A DNA stretch of 64,000 bases from Staphylococcus lloydii (GCF_015775975.1 NZ_CP064056.1:1860001-1924000), one strand, 5' to 3'; positions 50,246 to 60,316 are shown, numbered from the stretch's first letter. Notes: generated by a model not told the origin, from the sequence alone. Translations and numbers: made by a program.

Positions 50246-50478
50246 TTTTGTTGTTCAAGTACTGCAATAATTTTATTTGGCGTCGCCCATTCGTTTCTGT
50301 CGAAATCCATAATAGAAACTTCAATATCTAATTTATTTTGAATCTCTAATAAGAGTTCTACAGTTTTAAACGAATCAATAATACCTTCTTCAAAAATTTC
50401 TATATCTGGTTGCTCTTTCACGATGTTATTTTCTGACACATCGGCTAATAAATCTAAAACTTGTTCTCTAAATTCCAT
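50242..50478 (-). CDS. dltC: D-alanyl carrier protein
   Basis: A 78-residue acyl-carrier-type protein that receives D-alanine from DltA. Seen: the phosphopantetheine serine S36 in [19 protein letters not shown] at 50478 has AGGAGG. It follows dltB by 17 bases. Confidence 0.96.
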   Translation of the reverse strand: MEFREQVLDLLADVSENNIVKEQPDIEIFEEGIIDSFKTVELLLEIQNKLDIEVSIMDFDRNEWATPNKIIAVLEQQK

Positions 50479-50495
50479 ATAAATTCCTCCTAAAA

Positions 50496-51710
50496 TTAAA
50501 ACAGCTTACCTGAAAAGATAAGAAAACCAAAAGTTACAAAGTGGAACGTTATTACAATACTCAATGCTTGAGTAAATTTATTTTGCCATTTAGGCGGATG
50601 CTGTTTTTTCCAACGTTCGTAATATCCATAACCTATAAACATAAGACCATGATATAAACCGTAAGCAATATAATGTACTTCTAAACCATGCCAGACGCCC
50701 ATAATAAAGAAATTAATAAAAAATGCGATATTCGACATTAAGAGTTGGCTTTTAAACATTCTTTTTTTGGACATATAGAATAGTGAACGCATATAAATAC
50801 AGTCTCTAAACCAAAATGACAATGTCATATGCCATCTATTCCAAAAATCTTTAATATTCTTTGCTTTAAACGGTTGATTAAAGTTTTCAGGTGTTTTCAC
50901 CCCATATAAATAACTAAAGGCAATTGCAAACAAACTATAACCTGCAAAATCAAAAAACAAATACATACTATAGGCATACATATACAGCCATTTACCTGTA
51001 AACGTAGTTAATTCTAGTGTTAGTGGCGCAATAGCAAATTTTTGAATTAAATAAGCGATAATATATTTGTATAAAAAACCCATCATAATATAATGTACCG
51101 CTTTAATTAGTAAGTCATTATATTCTCCGCCAGTTGGGACTTTTTTATCGTCTTTGACAAAACGTTTATATCTATCTATAGGACCAGACGAAATAGTCGG
51201 AAAGAATGAAATAAACTGGATGAGTTTCCAAAATTTCACTTCTTTAATCGAACCATCTCGTATTTCCATAAGTAATTGCACACTTTTAAAAGTGACGTAG
51301 GAAATACCTAAAAAGCCAATAAATGAAACGACTTTACTTTCATGTAATATGACTTGGTAATGTCCTAACCATGAGCTCTGAATAATTTTCACTAATACTA
51401 AAGGTAATATAGATAAAATGATAACTACTACAAATTTTGCAAATGAATTACGCCTAGCCTTTGATTTCCAATAAGTCATAATGATACATATTTGCCATAT
51501 AATATAGATAATAAAACTAACAAGCTGCGTACTAATATAGCTAATGCCAAATAGATTATGTTTATGTGAAGAGAATATAATTACAACCATAATGACAGTA
51601 GACAAACCATTATAAATGTAACTTCTCTTACCCATAAGTCCCAATATAATTACTGGTAGTAATACGATAAGCGCTATTAAGAAAAAGGTGAAAGTTCCAT
51701 AAGGTATCAT
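50496..51710 (-). CDS. dltB: D-alanyl transfer protein DltB (MBOAT)
   Basis: A 404-residue membrane-bound O-acyltransferase with about eleven helices. Seen: [19 protein letters not shown] (about 167-185), [17 protein letters not shown] (about 300-316) and [20 protein letters not shown] with the catalytic MBOAT histidine. It moves D-alanine from DltC across the membrane. Start ATG 51710 overlaps the dltA stop by four bases. Confidence 0.96.
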   Translation of the reverse strand: MIPYGTFTFFLIALIVLLPVIILGLMGKRSYIYNGLSTVIMVVIIFSSHKHNLFGISYISTQLVSFIIYIIWQICIIMTYWKSKARRNSFAKFVVVIILSILPLVLVKIIQSSWLGHYQVILHESKVVSFIGFLGISYVTFKSVQLLMEIRDGSIKEVKFWKLIQFISFFPTISSGPIDRYKRFVKDDKKVPTGGEYNDLLIKAVHYIMMGFLYKYIIAYLIQKFAIAPLTLELTTFTGKWLYMYAYSMYLFFDFAGYSLFAIAFSYLYGVKTPENFNQPFKAKNIKDFWNRWHMTLSFWFRDCIYMRSLFYMSKKRMFKSQLLMSNIAFFINFFIMGVWHGLEVHYIAYGLYHGLMFIGYGYYERWKKQHPPKWQNKFTQALSIVITFHFVTFGFLIFSGKLF

Positions 51711-53170
51711 GTTGTTGTAACCTCAGCAATTTTCTTTCTATCTACTTTACCGTTCACTGTCATTGGCATTTGATCAATGACTTTGAATTTGCTTGGAATC
51801 ATATATACCGGCACATATTGTTTCAATTGCTCTTTAATTTCATGAGACAACGCATTAATATCAAAATTTTGTGATGTCTCTTGCGTTAATGTAACAACAC
51901 CAATAATTTTTGATACTTTGTCTTTGTTATAAACTGGTACTACAATAGCTTCTCGTATTTTATCCATATGTCTTAATTGAAATTCTATTTCTTCTAATTC
52001 GATACGATAACCGTTCAATTTGATTTGATAATCGATACGCCCTTGGATAAACCATAGACCATCTTTTTGAACTGCTTTGTCACCTGTATAGTAACTTCTA
52101 CTATGCTCATTATCCTGAAAGACTTTTTTACTTCTATCTTCATCTTTAAAATAACCAGCACTAACACAGTTCCCCGTAATGACTAATTCACCTTCTTCTG
52201 TTACATCCAAAGTTGTCCCATTTTTCGGAACGCCCACTGGAAGTGGATTATATTTATCGATGATATCTTTAGTGATCTGAATACTAGTTATCGCTACAGT
52301 TGCTTCTGTTGGACCATAAGTATTATAAATTGTTGCGTGTGGGAATTTATTATTCAATATCGTTGCCGTTTTATGTGCAAATATTTCTCCGCAGAAATAA
52401 AATTGCTTCAGTTGTGAATATTTTTGTTCATCGAAATGTGGCAATAATAAACACATTTCTAAAAATGAAGGCGTTGAAACCCATACGTTAATATCATTTC
52501 TTTCAAGCAATTCATTTAACAGTTTAGGTTTATTAATCATATTTTTATCAACTAAATTCAATGTTCCAGCAGATAATAAGCATGGATAAATGGCCATAAC
52601 TGATAAATCGAAAGAAAATGGCGCTTGATTTAACCATTGTTGGTGTTCACCTGTTTGGTTTAACTCAACCACCCAGTCTGCAAATTCATTTAAACTACTG
52701 TATTTAATTTGCACGCCTTTAGGTTCGCCTGTTGAACCACTAGTAAAGATTATGTAAGCAATGTCCTCACTCTCAATATAGGCTTCATAGTGTTCAACAG
52801 TAGGCATATGATGTAAAGAAGTTGGAAAAATTTCATCACTACTTGCTAAAGAGAGTGACTCCGAAGTCGTATTGAAAATATATTGTGGTTCTACTTTATT
52901 AATAATCGATGCGATTCTATCTTCAGGCAATGACGTATCCACAGGTACATAGCCACATCCTGCTTTCATACTTGCTAACATTCCTACAACCATGAACGGC
53001 GACATATGTCCATATAATAGCAGTGGTTTGCTAGCATCTTCTATAGTCTTTGCTAATGTGTTAGAAAATAGTTCTAGTTCTTTATAAGTTAAAATTTCAT
53101 CATTATATTTGATAGCTGCTTGATCAGGGTAAAATGATGCGTGTTGTTCAAATGTTGTTAAGATATCCAT
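51707..53170 (-). CDS. dltA: D-alanine--poly(phosphoribitol/glycerol) ligase subunit 1
   Basis: A 487-residue adenylating enzyme that activates D-alanine and loads DltC. Seen: the AMP-binding P-loop [12 protein letters not shown] (142-153), [12 protein letters not shown], the hinge [32 protein letters not shown] region and the C-terminal catalytic lysine in [15 protein letters not shown] at 53170 has AAGGAGCAG, 14 bases after dltX. Known substrate use makes the dlt genes determinants of resistance to cationic peptides. Confidence 0.97.
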   Translation of the reverse strand: MDILTTFEQHASFYPDQAAIKYNDEILTYKELELFSNTLAKTIEDASKPLLLYGHMSPFMVVGMLASMKAGCGYVPVDTSLPEDRIASIINKVEPQYIFNTTSESLSLASSDEIFPTSLHHMPTVEHYEAYIESEDIAYIIFTSGSTGEPKGVQIKYSSLNEFADWVVELNQTGEHQQWLNQAPFSFDLSVMAIYPCLLSAGTLNLVDKNMINKPKLLNELLERNDINVWVSTPSFLEMCLLLPHFDEQKYSQLKQFYFCGEIFAHKTATILNNKFPHATIYNTYGPTEATVAITSIQITKDIIDKYNPLPVGVPKNGTTLDVTEEGELVITGNCVSAGYFKDEDRSKKVFQDNEHSRSYYTGDKAVQKDGLWFIQGRIDYQIKLNGYRIELEEIEFQLRHMDKIREAIVVPVYNKDKVSKIIGVVTLTQETSQNFDINALSHEIKEQLKQYVPVYMIPSKFKVIDQMPMTVNGKVDRKKIAEVTTT

Positions 53171-53184
53171 CTCTCTGCTCCTTA

Positions 53185-53331
53185 TTAAAATTCATTATAA
53201 ATGAAATTATTGTGGGTATCGCCCGACCCATATATCAAATATAAAGCGATTAATATTATAAAATACAATACGGTTAGCCCTACTGTCTTCACAGCACTAT
53301 ATTGCATGAATTTAAGTTTAATTTTTGACAT
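53185..53331 (-). CDS. dltX: DltX, small teichoic acid D-alanylation protein
   Basis: A 48-residue membrane peptide, easily missed. The ATG at 53331 has GAGGTG seven bases upstream. Seen: a basic N-terminus [10 protein letters not shown], one membrane helix (about 16-35), and the conserved C-terminus ending FIYNEF, the DltX signature. It is first in dltXABCD, 14 bases before dltA. In other Firmicutes its C-terminal motif is needed for D-alanylation. Confidence 0.93.
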   Translation of the reverse strand: MSKIKLKFMQYSAVKTVGLTVLYFIILIALYLIYGSGDTHNNFIYNEF

Positions 53332-53422
53332 AGTCCACCTCATAATAAAATCAATGATTAATTCTCACAACTTAAATGATGAAAATTTAAAATCGTTGTC
53401 CATCATAACTCTTTACAAATTC

Positions 53423-53451
53423 ATTATACAATTTTTCTTATACGTTTACAA
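53423..53451 (-). promoter_or_regulatory. Sigma-A promoter of dltXABCD
   Basis: Minus-strand TTGTAA (53446-53451), 17-base spacer, perfect TATAAT (53423-53428), about 90 bases upstream of dltX. Confidence 0.7.
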
Positions 53452-53698
53452 TTGTATAAATAATTTACATTATTGCTAGGACGTATATTTACTGCTGCGA
53501 CAACAAAATAAATTGCGCAATGTTTTTAATTTCGATATTTTGTTAATATAATTATAAAACCGTTTCCAAACAATTATTTTAAAGGCTTTTACATTCAGTT
53601 TATATAATCATATACTTAATTTACTTGCCTCCATTTAATTTTTTCTTTTTATAGTTTAGTTATACAAAATTTTGCGATAAAAAAACTCGGTCTCAGGT

Positions 53699-53724
53699 TG
53701 TAAAGTTTTTGTAAACTTTGTAAA
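53699..53724 (+). promoter_or_regulatory. WalR-type direct repeats
   Basis: TGTAAA-GTTTT-TGTAAA (53699-53715) fits TGTWAH-N5-TGTWAH exactly and a third TGTAAA follows at 53719-53724. It lies about 250 bases upstream of the mapped dlt -35, so control of dlt is uncertain. Confidence 0.35.
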
Positions 53725-53736
53725 ATATTGTCACAT

Positions 53737-53774
53737 AATAAAAAGCAGCTCAACTTTGTCGGTTGAGCTGCTTT
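53737..53774 (-). terminator. Terminator of the D-2-hydroxyacid dehydrogenase gene
   Basis: AAGCAGCTCAAC pairs perfectly with GTTGAGCTGCTT, loop TTTGTCG; the minus strand continues TTTATTATG. Confidence 0.9.
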
Positions 53775-53796
53775 ATCTAATATTTTATTTTGTTGG

Positions 53797-54759
53797 TTAT
53801 CCTTTAACCGGTGTTAAAGGTGCTTGTCCTGCTAATACTAACTTAATATTATCCACGCATAGTTGAATCATTCGATCTCTAGTTACGATAGACGCACTAC
53901 CAATATGTGGTACTATGACAGCATTTTTCATATTTAATAAAGGATTCTTCATATCAATAGGTTCTTCCCTTAAGACGTCTAGTCCACAGGCCCATATTTG
54001 TCCTTCATTTAATGCATCAATAAGTGCTTCTTCATCTACGACTGCACCTCTACCAATATTAATAAATATTGCTTCTTTTTTCATTTTAGCAAAGGCTTGT
54101 TTATCAAATTTATCTTTTGTATCTTCGGTAAGTGGTGCTGTACATATAATAAAATCACTGTTTTTTAATAATGTATCAAATGATACATATAATGCACCTA
54201 ATTCTTCTTCAGCATCAATATGTCTTGAACGATTATGATACATTATATTAGCTTCAAAACCTTTGAGCCTACGCGCTACAGCTTTACCAATATCACCCAT
54301 GCCAAAAATACCAACTTTGGCTCTATATAGATCTTTTCCTGCTAATAAATATGGGCTCCAACTTTGCCATTGACCTTCTTGTACATAGCGTTCCGCTTCA
54401 ACGATTCGACGTGCCACACTTAACGTTAATGACACCCCTAATTCGGCTGTAGTCTCAGTTAACACATCTGGCGTATTCGTAACAACAATATTATGATCGT
54501 GAGCCAATTGTACATCTATGTTATCAAAACCAACCGCCATATTTGCTATAATTTTCAAATTTGGTGCAGCATTTAAAGCTTCGTCATCAATTTGCTCTGA
54601 TAAAGTTATGAAACATGCCGTCGCTTCTGATAAAGCATTTAAAAATTTATCCCTTGGCATTGGCGTATACGCATCGTCCCAAAGTTCAACTGTACCAATT
54701 GCTTCTAATTGCTCAATAAATTTATCCGGTACTTTTCTTGTTACAATAATTTTACCCAT
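53797..54759 (-). CDS. D-2-hydroxyacid dehydrogenase (glyoxylate/hydroxypyruvate reductase-like)
   Basis: A 320-residue NAD(P)-dependent dehydrogenase. Seen: catalytic-domain NMAVGFDNID (about 73-82), NTPDVLTETTAELG, the Rossmann fold IFGMGDIGKAVARRL (about 150-164), and the catalytic Arg-Glu-His set in NIGRGAVVDEEAL, LDVLREEPID and VPHIGSAS. ATG at 54759 has GGTAGG. It follows yutF by ten bases and yutE by a few more, forming yutE-yutF-dehydrogenase. Exact substrate not determined. Confidence 0.92.
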   Translation of the reverse strand: MGKIIVTRKVPDKFIEQLEAIGTVELWDDAYTPMPRDKFLNALSEATACFITLSEQIDDEALNAAPNLKIIANMAVGFDNIDVQLAHDHNIVVTNTPDVLTETTAELGVSLTLSVARRIVEAERYVQEGQWQSWSPYLLAGKDLYRAKVGIFGMGDIGKAVARRLKGFEANIMYHNRSRHIDAEEELGALYVSFDTLLKNSDFIICTAPLTEDTKDKFDKQAFAKMKKEAIFINIGRGAVVDEEALIDALNEGQIWACGLDVLREEPIDMKNPLLNMKNAVIVPHIGSASIVTRDRMIQLCVDNIKLVLAGQAPLTPVKG

Positions 54760-54769
54760 CCCAATCGAC

Positions 54770-55549
54770 CTACCCTTCTAATTCTTTTATAACTTCGTTT
54801 AAATCCTTAAATGAGTACGTTGGTGGTTCTTCTTTTTGTTGAATTTCTTCTAATGTTGTTACCCCTGTTTGTACGTGAATCGTATCAATATTTACATTAA
54901 TACCTGACAAAATATCCGTATCATATAAATCGCCAACCATTGCCACTTCCTCTTTAGGAAGATTTAGTACAGACAATGCCATATTCATTATTACAGGTTC
55001 AGGTTTTCCAATAAACACGGGTTCTTGCCCTGTCGAAACTGATACTACACTTGTTAACGCACCGTTCCCAGGCATAAAACCGCGTTCTTTAGGTATAGAA
55101 ACGTCTTTATTTGTTGAAATAAATTTAGCTCCATTGCGTACCCCTAATGTCGCAATGCCTAATTTTTCATATGTGATAGCCTCATCAAGACCAATGACAA
55201 CATAATCTACAAATTCATCATCTTTAAGCTGCAAGCCTCTATTGTTTAATGCAGTTTTTAAACCATTACCACCAATCATATAAACTGTTGCGTCTTGTTG
55301 TTCGTTAGCAATGTAATCCGCCGTAGCTACTGCTGAAGTAATAATGTCATCAGCTGTTGCTTTTACGCCTAATCTATTAAGCCTTTCTGCCACTTCAACA
55401 GGTTCTTTTGATGAATTGTTTGTTACGAATAAATAAGGAATACTGTGTTTACTTAGGTAATCTATAAATTCGACTGCACCATCTATAACGTCATCACCTT
55501 TATACATCGTGCCATCCAAATCTAGTAAATACGCGCTATACTGCTTCAT
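54770..55549 (-). CDS. yutF: NagD-type HAD phosphatase (YutF)
   Basis: A 259-residue sugar/nucleotide phosphatase of the HAD IIA class. Seen: motif [11 protein letters not shown] with D10 and D12, motif [10 protein letters not shown] (about 42-49), motif III lysine in FIGKPEP, and motif [15 protein letters not shown] (about 203-215). GGAGAA lies within the end of yutE, five bases before this gene. Bacillus yutE and yutF are adjacent too. Confidence 0.92.
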   Translation of the reverse strand: MKQYSAYLLDLDGTMYKGDDVIDGAVEFIDYLSKHSIPYLFVTNNSSKEPVEVAERLNRLGVKATADDIITSAVATADYIANEQQDATVYMIGGNGLKTALNNRGLQLKDDEFVDYVVIGLDEAITYEKLGIATLGVRNGAKFISTNKDVSIPKERGFMPGNGALTSVVSVSTGQEPVFIGKPEPVIMNMALSVLNLPKEEVAMVGDLYDTDILSGINVNIDTIHVQTGVTTLEEIQQKEEPPTYSFKDLNEVIKELEG

Positions 55550-55554
55550 TTAAT

Positions 55555-55986
55555 TTATTCTCCTTTATCTCCAAATGCTGTTACTGGTACGTTTTCACTT
55601 TTTAAAAAGTTTATTACTTCTGCAATAAACTGTTGATAATAAGGAATTGCTTGATCAAATAATGGCATTAAATTATTATCTTCAAGTTGATCATAAAAAT
55701 GAACAAATTGCTTTCTTACATCAATCGTTTGGTTAATTTGTTCTTGTGTTTCAGCTGAAATGACTTTTTCTAAAGCCAAAATATCAATAACATCTTTGTA
55801 ATTACCTGGATCTCTTAAAATAAATCCATCAATAATCATGTTACCAATATCTACAGATGCTTCAATTAGCATTTGAGCAATACGTTCAAATGCATATGTA
55901 TTGCCTTTATTGTCCTCATAATCCTCGGTTAATTGCTGAATATAATTTAATTTTGTATCTAACTGTTCTTTATTTACAAAGTACAT
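55555..55986 (-). CDS. yutE: DUF86 / HepT-like HEPN protein (YutE)
   Basis: A 143-residue all-helical protein. The ATG at 55986 has GAGGTGACGG; an in-frame extension to 56019 contains that site. Seen: FERIAQMLIEASVDIGNMII (helix typical of DUF86) and the HEPN ribonuclease-type motif R91-X4-H96-X-Y98 (RKQFVHFY). HepT toxins with this motif pair with the MntA nucleotidyltransferase antitoxin, which modifies the motif tyrosine. No MntA-like gene lies here; neighbours are yutF and a DUF3055 gene. Function in Bacilli is unknown. Confidence 0.85.
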   Translation of the reverse strand: MYFVNKEQLDTKLNYIQQLTEDYEDNKGNTYAFERIAQMLIEASVDIGNMIIDGFILRDPGNYKDVIDILALEKVISAETQEQINQTIDVRKQFVHFYDQLEDNNLMPLFDQAIPYYQQFIAEVINFLKSENVPVTAFGDKGE

Positions 55987-56122
55987 AACCGTCACCTCTC
56001 GATACTTTAATAATATCACAATTTTGAAGTTAAATTCATTAGTGGTTATACTGAGAACTAAAGATTTGCAAAATAAAATTAATCATTTTACGCTTAGTAA
56101 AATATAGAAAGAAGGTCGTTTT

Positions 56123-56389
56123 ATGATAGATATGTATTTATATGATGATGATGAGACTGCACAAGTGCAATTTGTTGGTTTCGTTGGCGAGGAAAGTCGT
56201 TATGATTTAATGCTCGTACAGACTGATCGTCATTTTGGTAAAACCATAGTATTAAATATTCAAACGAATAAATTTGGTATTATAGGAACGGACGATTTAG
56301 AAGAAGAAGGTTATATCGCATACATATTAGGCGTTAGTGAAGCAGAAGGCAATGAATTAAATGCCTTTTTAGCAGAGAGAATTCAATAG
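56123..56389 (+). CDS. DUF3055 family protein
   Basis: An 88-residue acidic cytoplasmic protein of unknown function, beginning MIDMYLYDDDETAQVQFVGFVGEESRYDL, the DUF3055 pattern, with GKTIVLNIQTNKFGIIGTDDL and a helical end ELNAFLAERI. ATG at 56123 has GAAGG about 12 bases upstream. Divergent from yutE; ends at a terminator shared with yutD. Confidence 0.82.
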   Translation: MIDMYLYDDDETAQVQFVGFVGEESRYDLMLVQTDRHFGKTIVLNIQTNKFGIIGTDDLEEEGYIAYILGVSEAEGNELNAFLAERIQ

Positions 56390-56423
56390 TAATTAAATAA
56401 GCAGTTTATATTAATCCTAAATA

Positions 56424-56466
56424 AAAAAGGCAAATTCTATTTAAAGTAGATAGAATTTGCCTTTTA
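56424..56466. terminator. Bidirectional terminator DUF3055/yutD
   Basis: AAAGGCAAATTCTAT pairs perfectly with ATAGAATTTGCCTTT, loop TTAAAGTAG, A/T tracts outside. Confidence 0.93.
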
Positions 56467-56512
56467 AAGTATAAACTAATATTCTTTCTTACGCGCGCTG
56501 CGAAACTATTAG

Positions 56513-56893
56513 TTATTCTTCAGTATTTTGAATTGTCGGTTGAATTTTAACGTCTTTCAATTTATCTTCCGGAGTTTCTTCGGCAGATGTTTGTGCTGAC
56601 GTATTATTTTTCGTTACTTCGGCTGTCACGTTTTGAGCAATAAAATATGGGCAACCAAAGTTACAATACTCTAGCAAATAATCTTGAATTGTAGAGAAAC
56701 GTTTGCTTAACTCAGCTTTTTTGTTGGTATCTTTATAAAAACCTTTTAGGCGAAGCTGATCATAACCATAATCACCTACAACATAGTCGTATTTGTCTAA
56801 AATATCAGAATAGCGTCCAACAAATTTTTCTTCATCAAAACATTCTCTGTATTCTTCTATTAGTTCAAAAAACTGATCATTTACTTTTATCAT
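56513..56893 (-). CDS. yutD: YutD family protein
   Basis: A 126-residue protein of unknown function. Seen: the YutD core FVGRYSDILDKYDYVVGDYGYDQLRLKGFY (about 24-53), then EYCNFGCPYFIAQ with a C-X3-C pair, then a low-complexity Thr/Glu-rich tail (about 90-126). Bacillus yutD lies near lipA (yutB), as here. The start ATG at 56893 is preceded by AAGGTGAAATCTA. Confidence 0.82.
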   Translation of the reverse strand: MIKVNDQFFELIEEYRECFDEEKFVGRYSDILDKYDYVVGDYGYDQLRLKGFYKDTNKKAELSKRFSTIQDYLLEYCNFGCPYFIAQNVTAEVTKNNTSAQTSAEETPEDKLKDVKIQPTIQNTEE

Positions 56894-57073
56894 TAGATTT
56901 CACCTTGATTTTATATTAGATCAAATATGTTCCGATATAAGTTAAATATCGATGACACATATCTTCTCAGGTTTTACAGTAACTAATTATTTTAATTGTT
57001 ACTATAAAGACTTAGTCCACCATATGTAAAAATACATACGTGTAAACTAAGTCTAAAATTAATTCATATTAAA

Positions 57074-57997
57074 TTATTGTTCTGCGTTGAGTTGGGCTTC
57101 ACCAAGACGTTGTTTTTCTTTAGCCGCTTCGTTTACTTGTTCATCTGCGTGATATGAACTTCTTACAAGTGGACCAGCTTGACAGTGTTTAAAGCCTTTA
57201 TCCATAGCAATTTTACGTAATTTACCAAACTCTAATGGTGTATAGTATTTTTCAACTTTCAAGTGTTTACGTGATGGTTGTAAATATTGTCCAATTGTTA
57301 AAATATCTACGTCATTCGCACGTAAATCATCCATAGTTTCATAAATTTCTTCGTAAGTTTCACCTAAACCTACCATAAAGCTAGATTTTGTAGGTATTTC
57401 TGGTTGTAATTCTTTTGAGCGTCGTAAAAATTCTAAAGTTCTATCATAAGTAGCACGTGCACGAACTCTCGGCGTTAAGCGACGTACCGTTTCTATATTA
57501 TGGTTTAAAATATCTGGTTTAGAAGCCATTAATGTTTCTAAAGCTTCGTAATCTCCACCCATATCTGATGGCAATATTTCAATAGTTGTATATGGGTTAC
57601 GCGCACGTACTTTACGTACTGTTTCAGCATAAACGTTTGAACCCGCATCTCTTAGGTCATCTCTTGCTACCGCTGTGATAACTACGTGTTTTAAGTTCAT
57701 CAATTCTACTGATTCAGCAACTCTTTCTGGTTCGCCTAAATCTAATTCGTTTGGTAATCCTGTTTTAACAGCACAGAATCTACAAGCACGGGTACAAACC
57801 GCACCTAAAATCATAAATGTTGCAGTTCGACGTTCACCCCAACACTCATGTATATTTGGACACTTTGCTTCTTCACAAACTGTATGTAAGTTCTTTTCAC
57901 GCATCATTTTCTTGAGGCCAGTGTAATTTTCATTCGTGTTAAGCTTTATTTTTAACCAATCTGGTTTACGTAATATTTCTTCATTTTTAGTAGCCAT
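57074..57997 (-). CDS. lipA: Lipoyl synthase
   Basis: A 307-residue radical SAM enzyme inserting two sulfurs into octanoyl groups. Seen: the auxiliary-cluster motif C41-X4-C46-X5-C52 ([12 protein letters not shown]), the radical SAM motif C68-X3-C72-X2-C75 (CTRACRFC) and a C-terminal RSSYHAD with the Arg-Ser-Ser cluster serine. Each product consumes the auxiliary cluster, which links it to Nfu, SufT and SufA nearby. ATG at 57997 has CAGGAGGG. Confidence 0.97.
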   Translation of the reverse strand: MATKNEEILRKPDWLKIKLNTNENYTGLKKMMREKNLHTVCEEAKCPNIHECWGERRTATFMILGAVCTRACRFCAVKTGLPNELDLGEPERVAESVELMNLKHVVITAVARDDLRDAGSNVYAETVRKVRARNPYTTIEILPSDMGGDYEALETLMASKPDILNHNIETVRRLTPRVRARATYDRTLEFLRRSKELQPEIPTKSSFMVGLGETYEEIYETMDDLRANDVDILTIGQYLQPSRKHLKVEKYYTPLEFGKLRKIAMDKGFKHCQAGPLVRSSYHADEQVNEAAKEKQRLGEAQLNAEQ

Positions 57998-58079
57998 AAC
58001 AACGCTTACCCTCCTGTATAAATATCTCTAACTATTATAACTAACTTCACACCAAATTAAAACGTAAATTAGGCATAAA

Positions 58080-59399
58080 TTAATATTGTAACAATTTCTT
58101 CTTAAATATATCTCTTAAAAAGTCCGGCATTAAGTACTCTATTTGTTGGTCTTTTAACATTGGAAAATATCTTCCAAAAGTATACATATCAACTGTTCCT
58201 AACGTATAAATATGGTCATCAATAATTTCTTCACCATCGATAAAGTAACGATTTTCTGACTCAATAAAACCAATATTATATAAGATATATCCACCAAAGA
58301 TATTTCCTCTAAAACCTAAACCTTGTGCTTGAGAATTAATATATTCTTGCTTTTGACTTTTAATCACAACTTCTTTTAACATTTCACCTGATAATCTAAT
58401 TCTAACTGCATTAATTGGATGTGGTAACATTTGATGTATATCATATTCAGTAACAATTTTATCGTCTATCTCTTTCACTATTAACCCTGCATTAATTATC
58501 GTACAATCAGCACCTGTAAAATATTGTAAGCTTTCTGCTAGCAAATATGCCGTTTTACTAATGAAGTTTGTTTCTCGAGGTAGCGATATCGGTCTATCTG
58601 TAACTGCCTCATCCATTAATGCTTGCCCTTCTTCAGCGAAATTTGTTTCTGTTTCAGGTAAAGTCTCTAGGGGGTGAATCGTAGCTTTTTTGGACGTCAC
58701 TTTGCTGTTTTCAATGTCTAAAGTTACTTCACCTAAGTAGTGACCATATTTTCCTGCCGCTGCCATTAAAACGCCATTATTGACTTCGCCATTTTCAAAA
58801 TAATGATGCGTATGGCTCCCTAAAATTACGTCTATCTCGGGAATCTCTTGGCATAATTTTTCATCAAAAAAGACGCCGACATGACTCATTATGATTAACA
58901 CATCATATTGACCCTCATTCGCATGAATTTCATCTTTAATGGCCTCTAATGGATTTGTAACCACCCAATCTAACGCTCTATAAAACGGTGTAAAAGGCGC
59001 AGTAGCAGCTACAAATAATATACGTACGCCATCAATAGTTTTAATATAAGATGACGAAATGTTATGTGGTAAATGCCCTTCTTTATCAAAAACATTCGCA
59101 CACGTCACTGCAAAATTTGCGTCATTATATAAATTATTGAGTGACTCGTGTGATATCGTCATGCCTTCATTGTTACCTATCGTTGCAATATCACAATGCG
59201 CTTCATTTAATAAAGCTACGTTCCTAATCCCCATTGTTGCTTGAGTCACTGGTGCCGATAAATCTACATGGTCTCCAATATCTAAGTATAGAGAGGGGTG
59301 TGTTAATTGTGATCTTACATCAGCTAAATAGGCTGAAATTCTTGAATATTCGTGTAGATGACTATGTATATCATTAGTATGATAAATAGTTAATTGCAT
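58080..59399 (-). CDS. yunD: YunD-like metallophosphatase / 5'-nucleotidase
   Basis: A 439-residue cytoplasmic protein without signal peptide. Seen: metallophosphatase motifs TNDIHSH (D10, H12), DIGDHVD (D43), MSHVG, and GSHTHHYF (about 200), then a 5'-nucleotidase C-terminal domain (about 285-420). The motif usually GNHE reads GNNE (75-78), so the catalytic His is Asn. UshA-family members hydrolyse UDP-sugars or nucleotides; activity of this subgroup is unclear. AGGAGAGG precedes ATG 59399. Confidence 0.87.
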   Translation of the reverse strand: MQLTIYHTNDIHSHLHEYSRISAYLADVRSQLTHPSLYLDIGDHVDLSAPVTQATMGIRNVALLNEAHCDIATIGNNEGMTISHESLNNLYNDANFAVTCANVFDKEGHLPHNISSSYIKTIDGVRILFVAATAPFTPFYRALDWVVTNPLEAIKDEIHANEGQYDVLIIMSHVGVFFDEKLCQEIPEIDVILGSHTHHYFENGEVNNGVLMAAAGKYGHYLGEVTLDIENSKVTSKKATIHPLETLPETETNFAEEGQALMDEAVTDRPISLPRETNFISKTAYLLAESLQYFTGADCTIINAGLIVKEIDDKIVTEYDIHQMLPHPINAVRIRLSGEMLKEVVIKSQKQEYINSQAQGLGFRGNIFGGYILYNIGFIESENRYFIDGEEIIDDHIYTLGTVDMYTFGRYFPMLKDQQIEYLMPDFLRDIFKKKLLQY

Positions 59400-59467
59400 C
59401 TATATCCTCTCCTGATAACTTACAAAGTTAGAAATTTAAACTTCAGATAATGCTCTATATTCTTCCA

Positions 59468-60316
59468 TTAAAATAAGCGCAATTGTTGCGGTGCCAAACC
59501 ATCATAATCTATACCTAATATTTTCTGGTAAGTTTTAGCGTTGTTAGCCGCATGCCCTCCAGAATTATTGTTAAATACGACATAAACGTCGCTAGCTTTC
59601 TGATCCAACACTTTTACTTTATTTGCTAAATGTGTTAACTCTTCCTTGCTATAATCATATAAATAACGTACATCGCGCCATTTTTCATCTGTCATATCTT
59701 GTTTGGTCCAACCATGCGTATTACGTCCATGGTATCTCACAAATGCAACGCTATTAGTAATTCTGTTTACTAAAGGTATAGAACCTTGGCCTACTTGAGG
59801 TTCATCACATACAGAATGGATAATATTTTGCTCTGTTAAAAATGATAATGTCTGCTCTTTAAAATCATCAGAAAACCATGACTGATGTCGAAATTCAACA
59901 CAAATAGGAAATGCTTTTAGTTGTGCTCTAATGTACCTAATGTATGTAATATTCTGTGCAGTACAATCAAACCATGGCGGAAATTGAACTAATACCATCG
60001 CGAGTTTGTTTTCTTGCTTTAATGGTTCTAGCATGAGTTTAAACTGATCTATTAATTCTTGTCTTGATTCTGCGTATTCTTTATAATCTGCATGTAAAGT
60101 TAATGCTTGATGTATTTTTACTATGAATTTAAATTTTTCGGGTGTTTCTTTCATCCATTTTAATATATTTCGTTCTGGTTGAATTGCATAATAAGATGCA
60201 TCAAGTTCTACTATAGGAAAATGGCTTGCATATGTTTTTAACTTATCTGATTTTCGTTGTAGATCTTCATATAAAGTATCATGATCACCCCAACCTGTGA
60301 GTCCAATATTTATCAT
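59468..60316 (-). CDS. yunF: DUF72 family protein (YunF)
   Basis: A 282-residue TIM-barrel-like protein of unknown function. Seen: NIGLTGWGDHDTLY, FPIVELDASYYAIQ (about 34-47), CVEFRHQSWF (about 138-147), YVRYHGRNTHGW and YVVFNNNSGGHAANNAKT near the C-terminus, all DUF72 hallmarks with conserved acidic, His and Asn residues. The Shine-Dalgarno is weak (GGTGAT). It is 68 bases before yunD and probably co-transcribed; Bacillus also has yunD and yunF close together. Confidence 0.85.
   Translation of the reverse strand: MINIGLTGWGDHDTLYEDLQRKSDKLKTYASHFPIVELDASYYAIQPERNILKWMKETPEKFKFIVKIHQALTLHADYKEYAESRQELIDQFKLMLEPLKQENKLAMVLVQFPPWFDCTAQNITYIRYIRAQLKAFPICVEFRHQSWFSDDFKEQTLSFLTEQNIIHSVCDEPQVGQGSIPLVNRITNSVAFVRYHGRNTHGWTKQDMTDEKWRDVRYLYDYSKEELTHLANKVKVLDQKASDVYVVFNNNSGGHAANNAKTYQKILGIDYDGLAPQQLRLF

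Larger units (their letters stand above)
53332..53796. other. dlt upstream region
   Basis: 465 AT-rich bases without a gene. It contains the dlt promoter, a weak cre-like sequence near 53560-53573 (two mismatches), a triple TGTAAA repeat (53699-53724) and the terminator of the dehydrogenase gene. A 92-codon plus-strand frame at 53201-53479 is antisense to dltX and is not called. Confidence 0.6.

Noticed and set aside
53201-53479. 92-codon plus-strand frame across dltX and the dlt promoter
   Set aside because: Antisense to a conserved small gene and its promoter; no initiation signal.
53560-53573. Possible cre site upstream of dlt (TAAAACCGTTTCCA)
   Set aside because: Two mismatches at key positions of the consensus and more than 100 bases upstream of the mapped promoter.
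53661-53676. GraR-like palindrome near dlt (ACAAAATTTTG)
   Set aside because: The reported GraR site is ACAAATTTGT; the spacing here is different and the position is more than 200 bases from the promoter.
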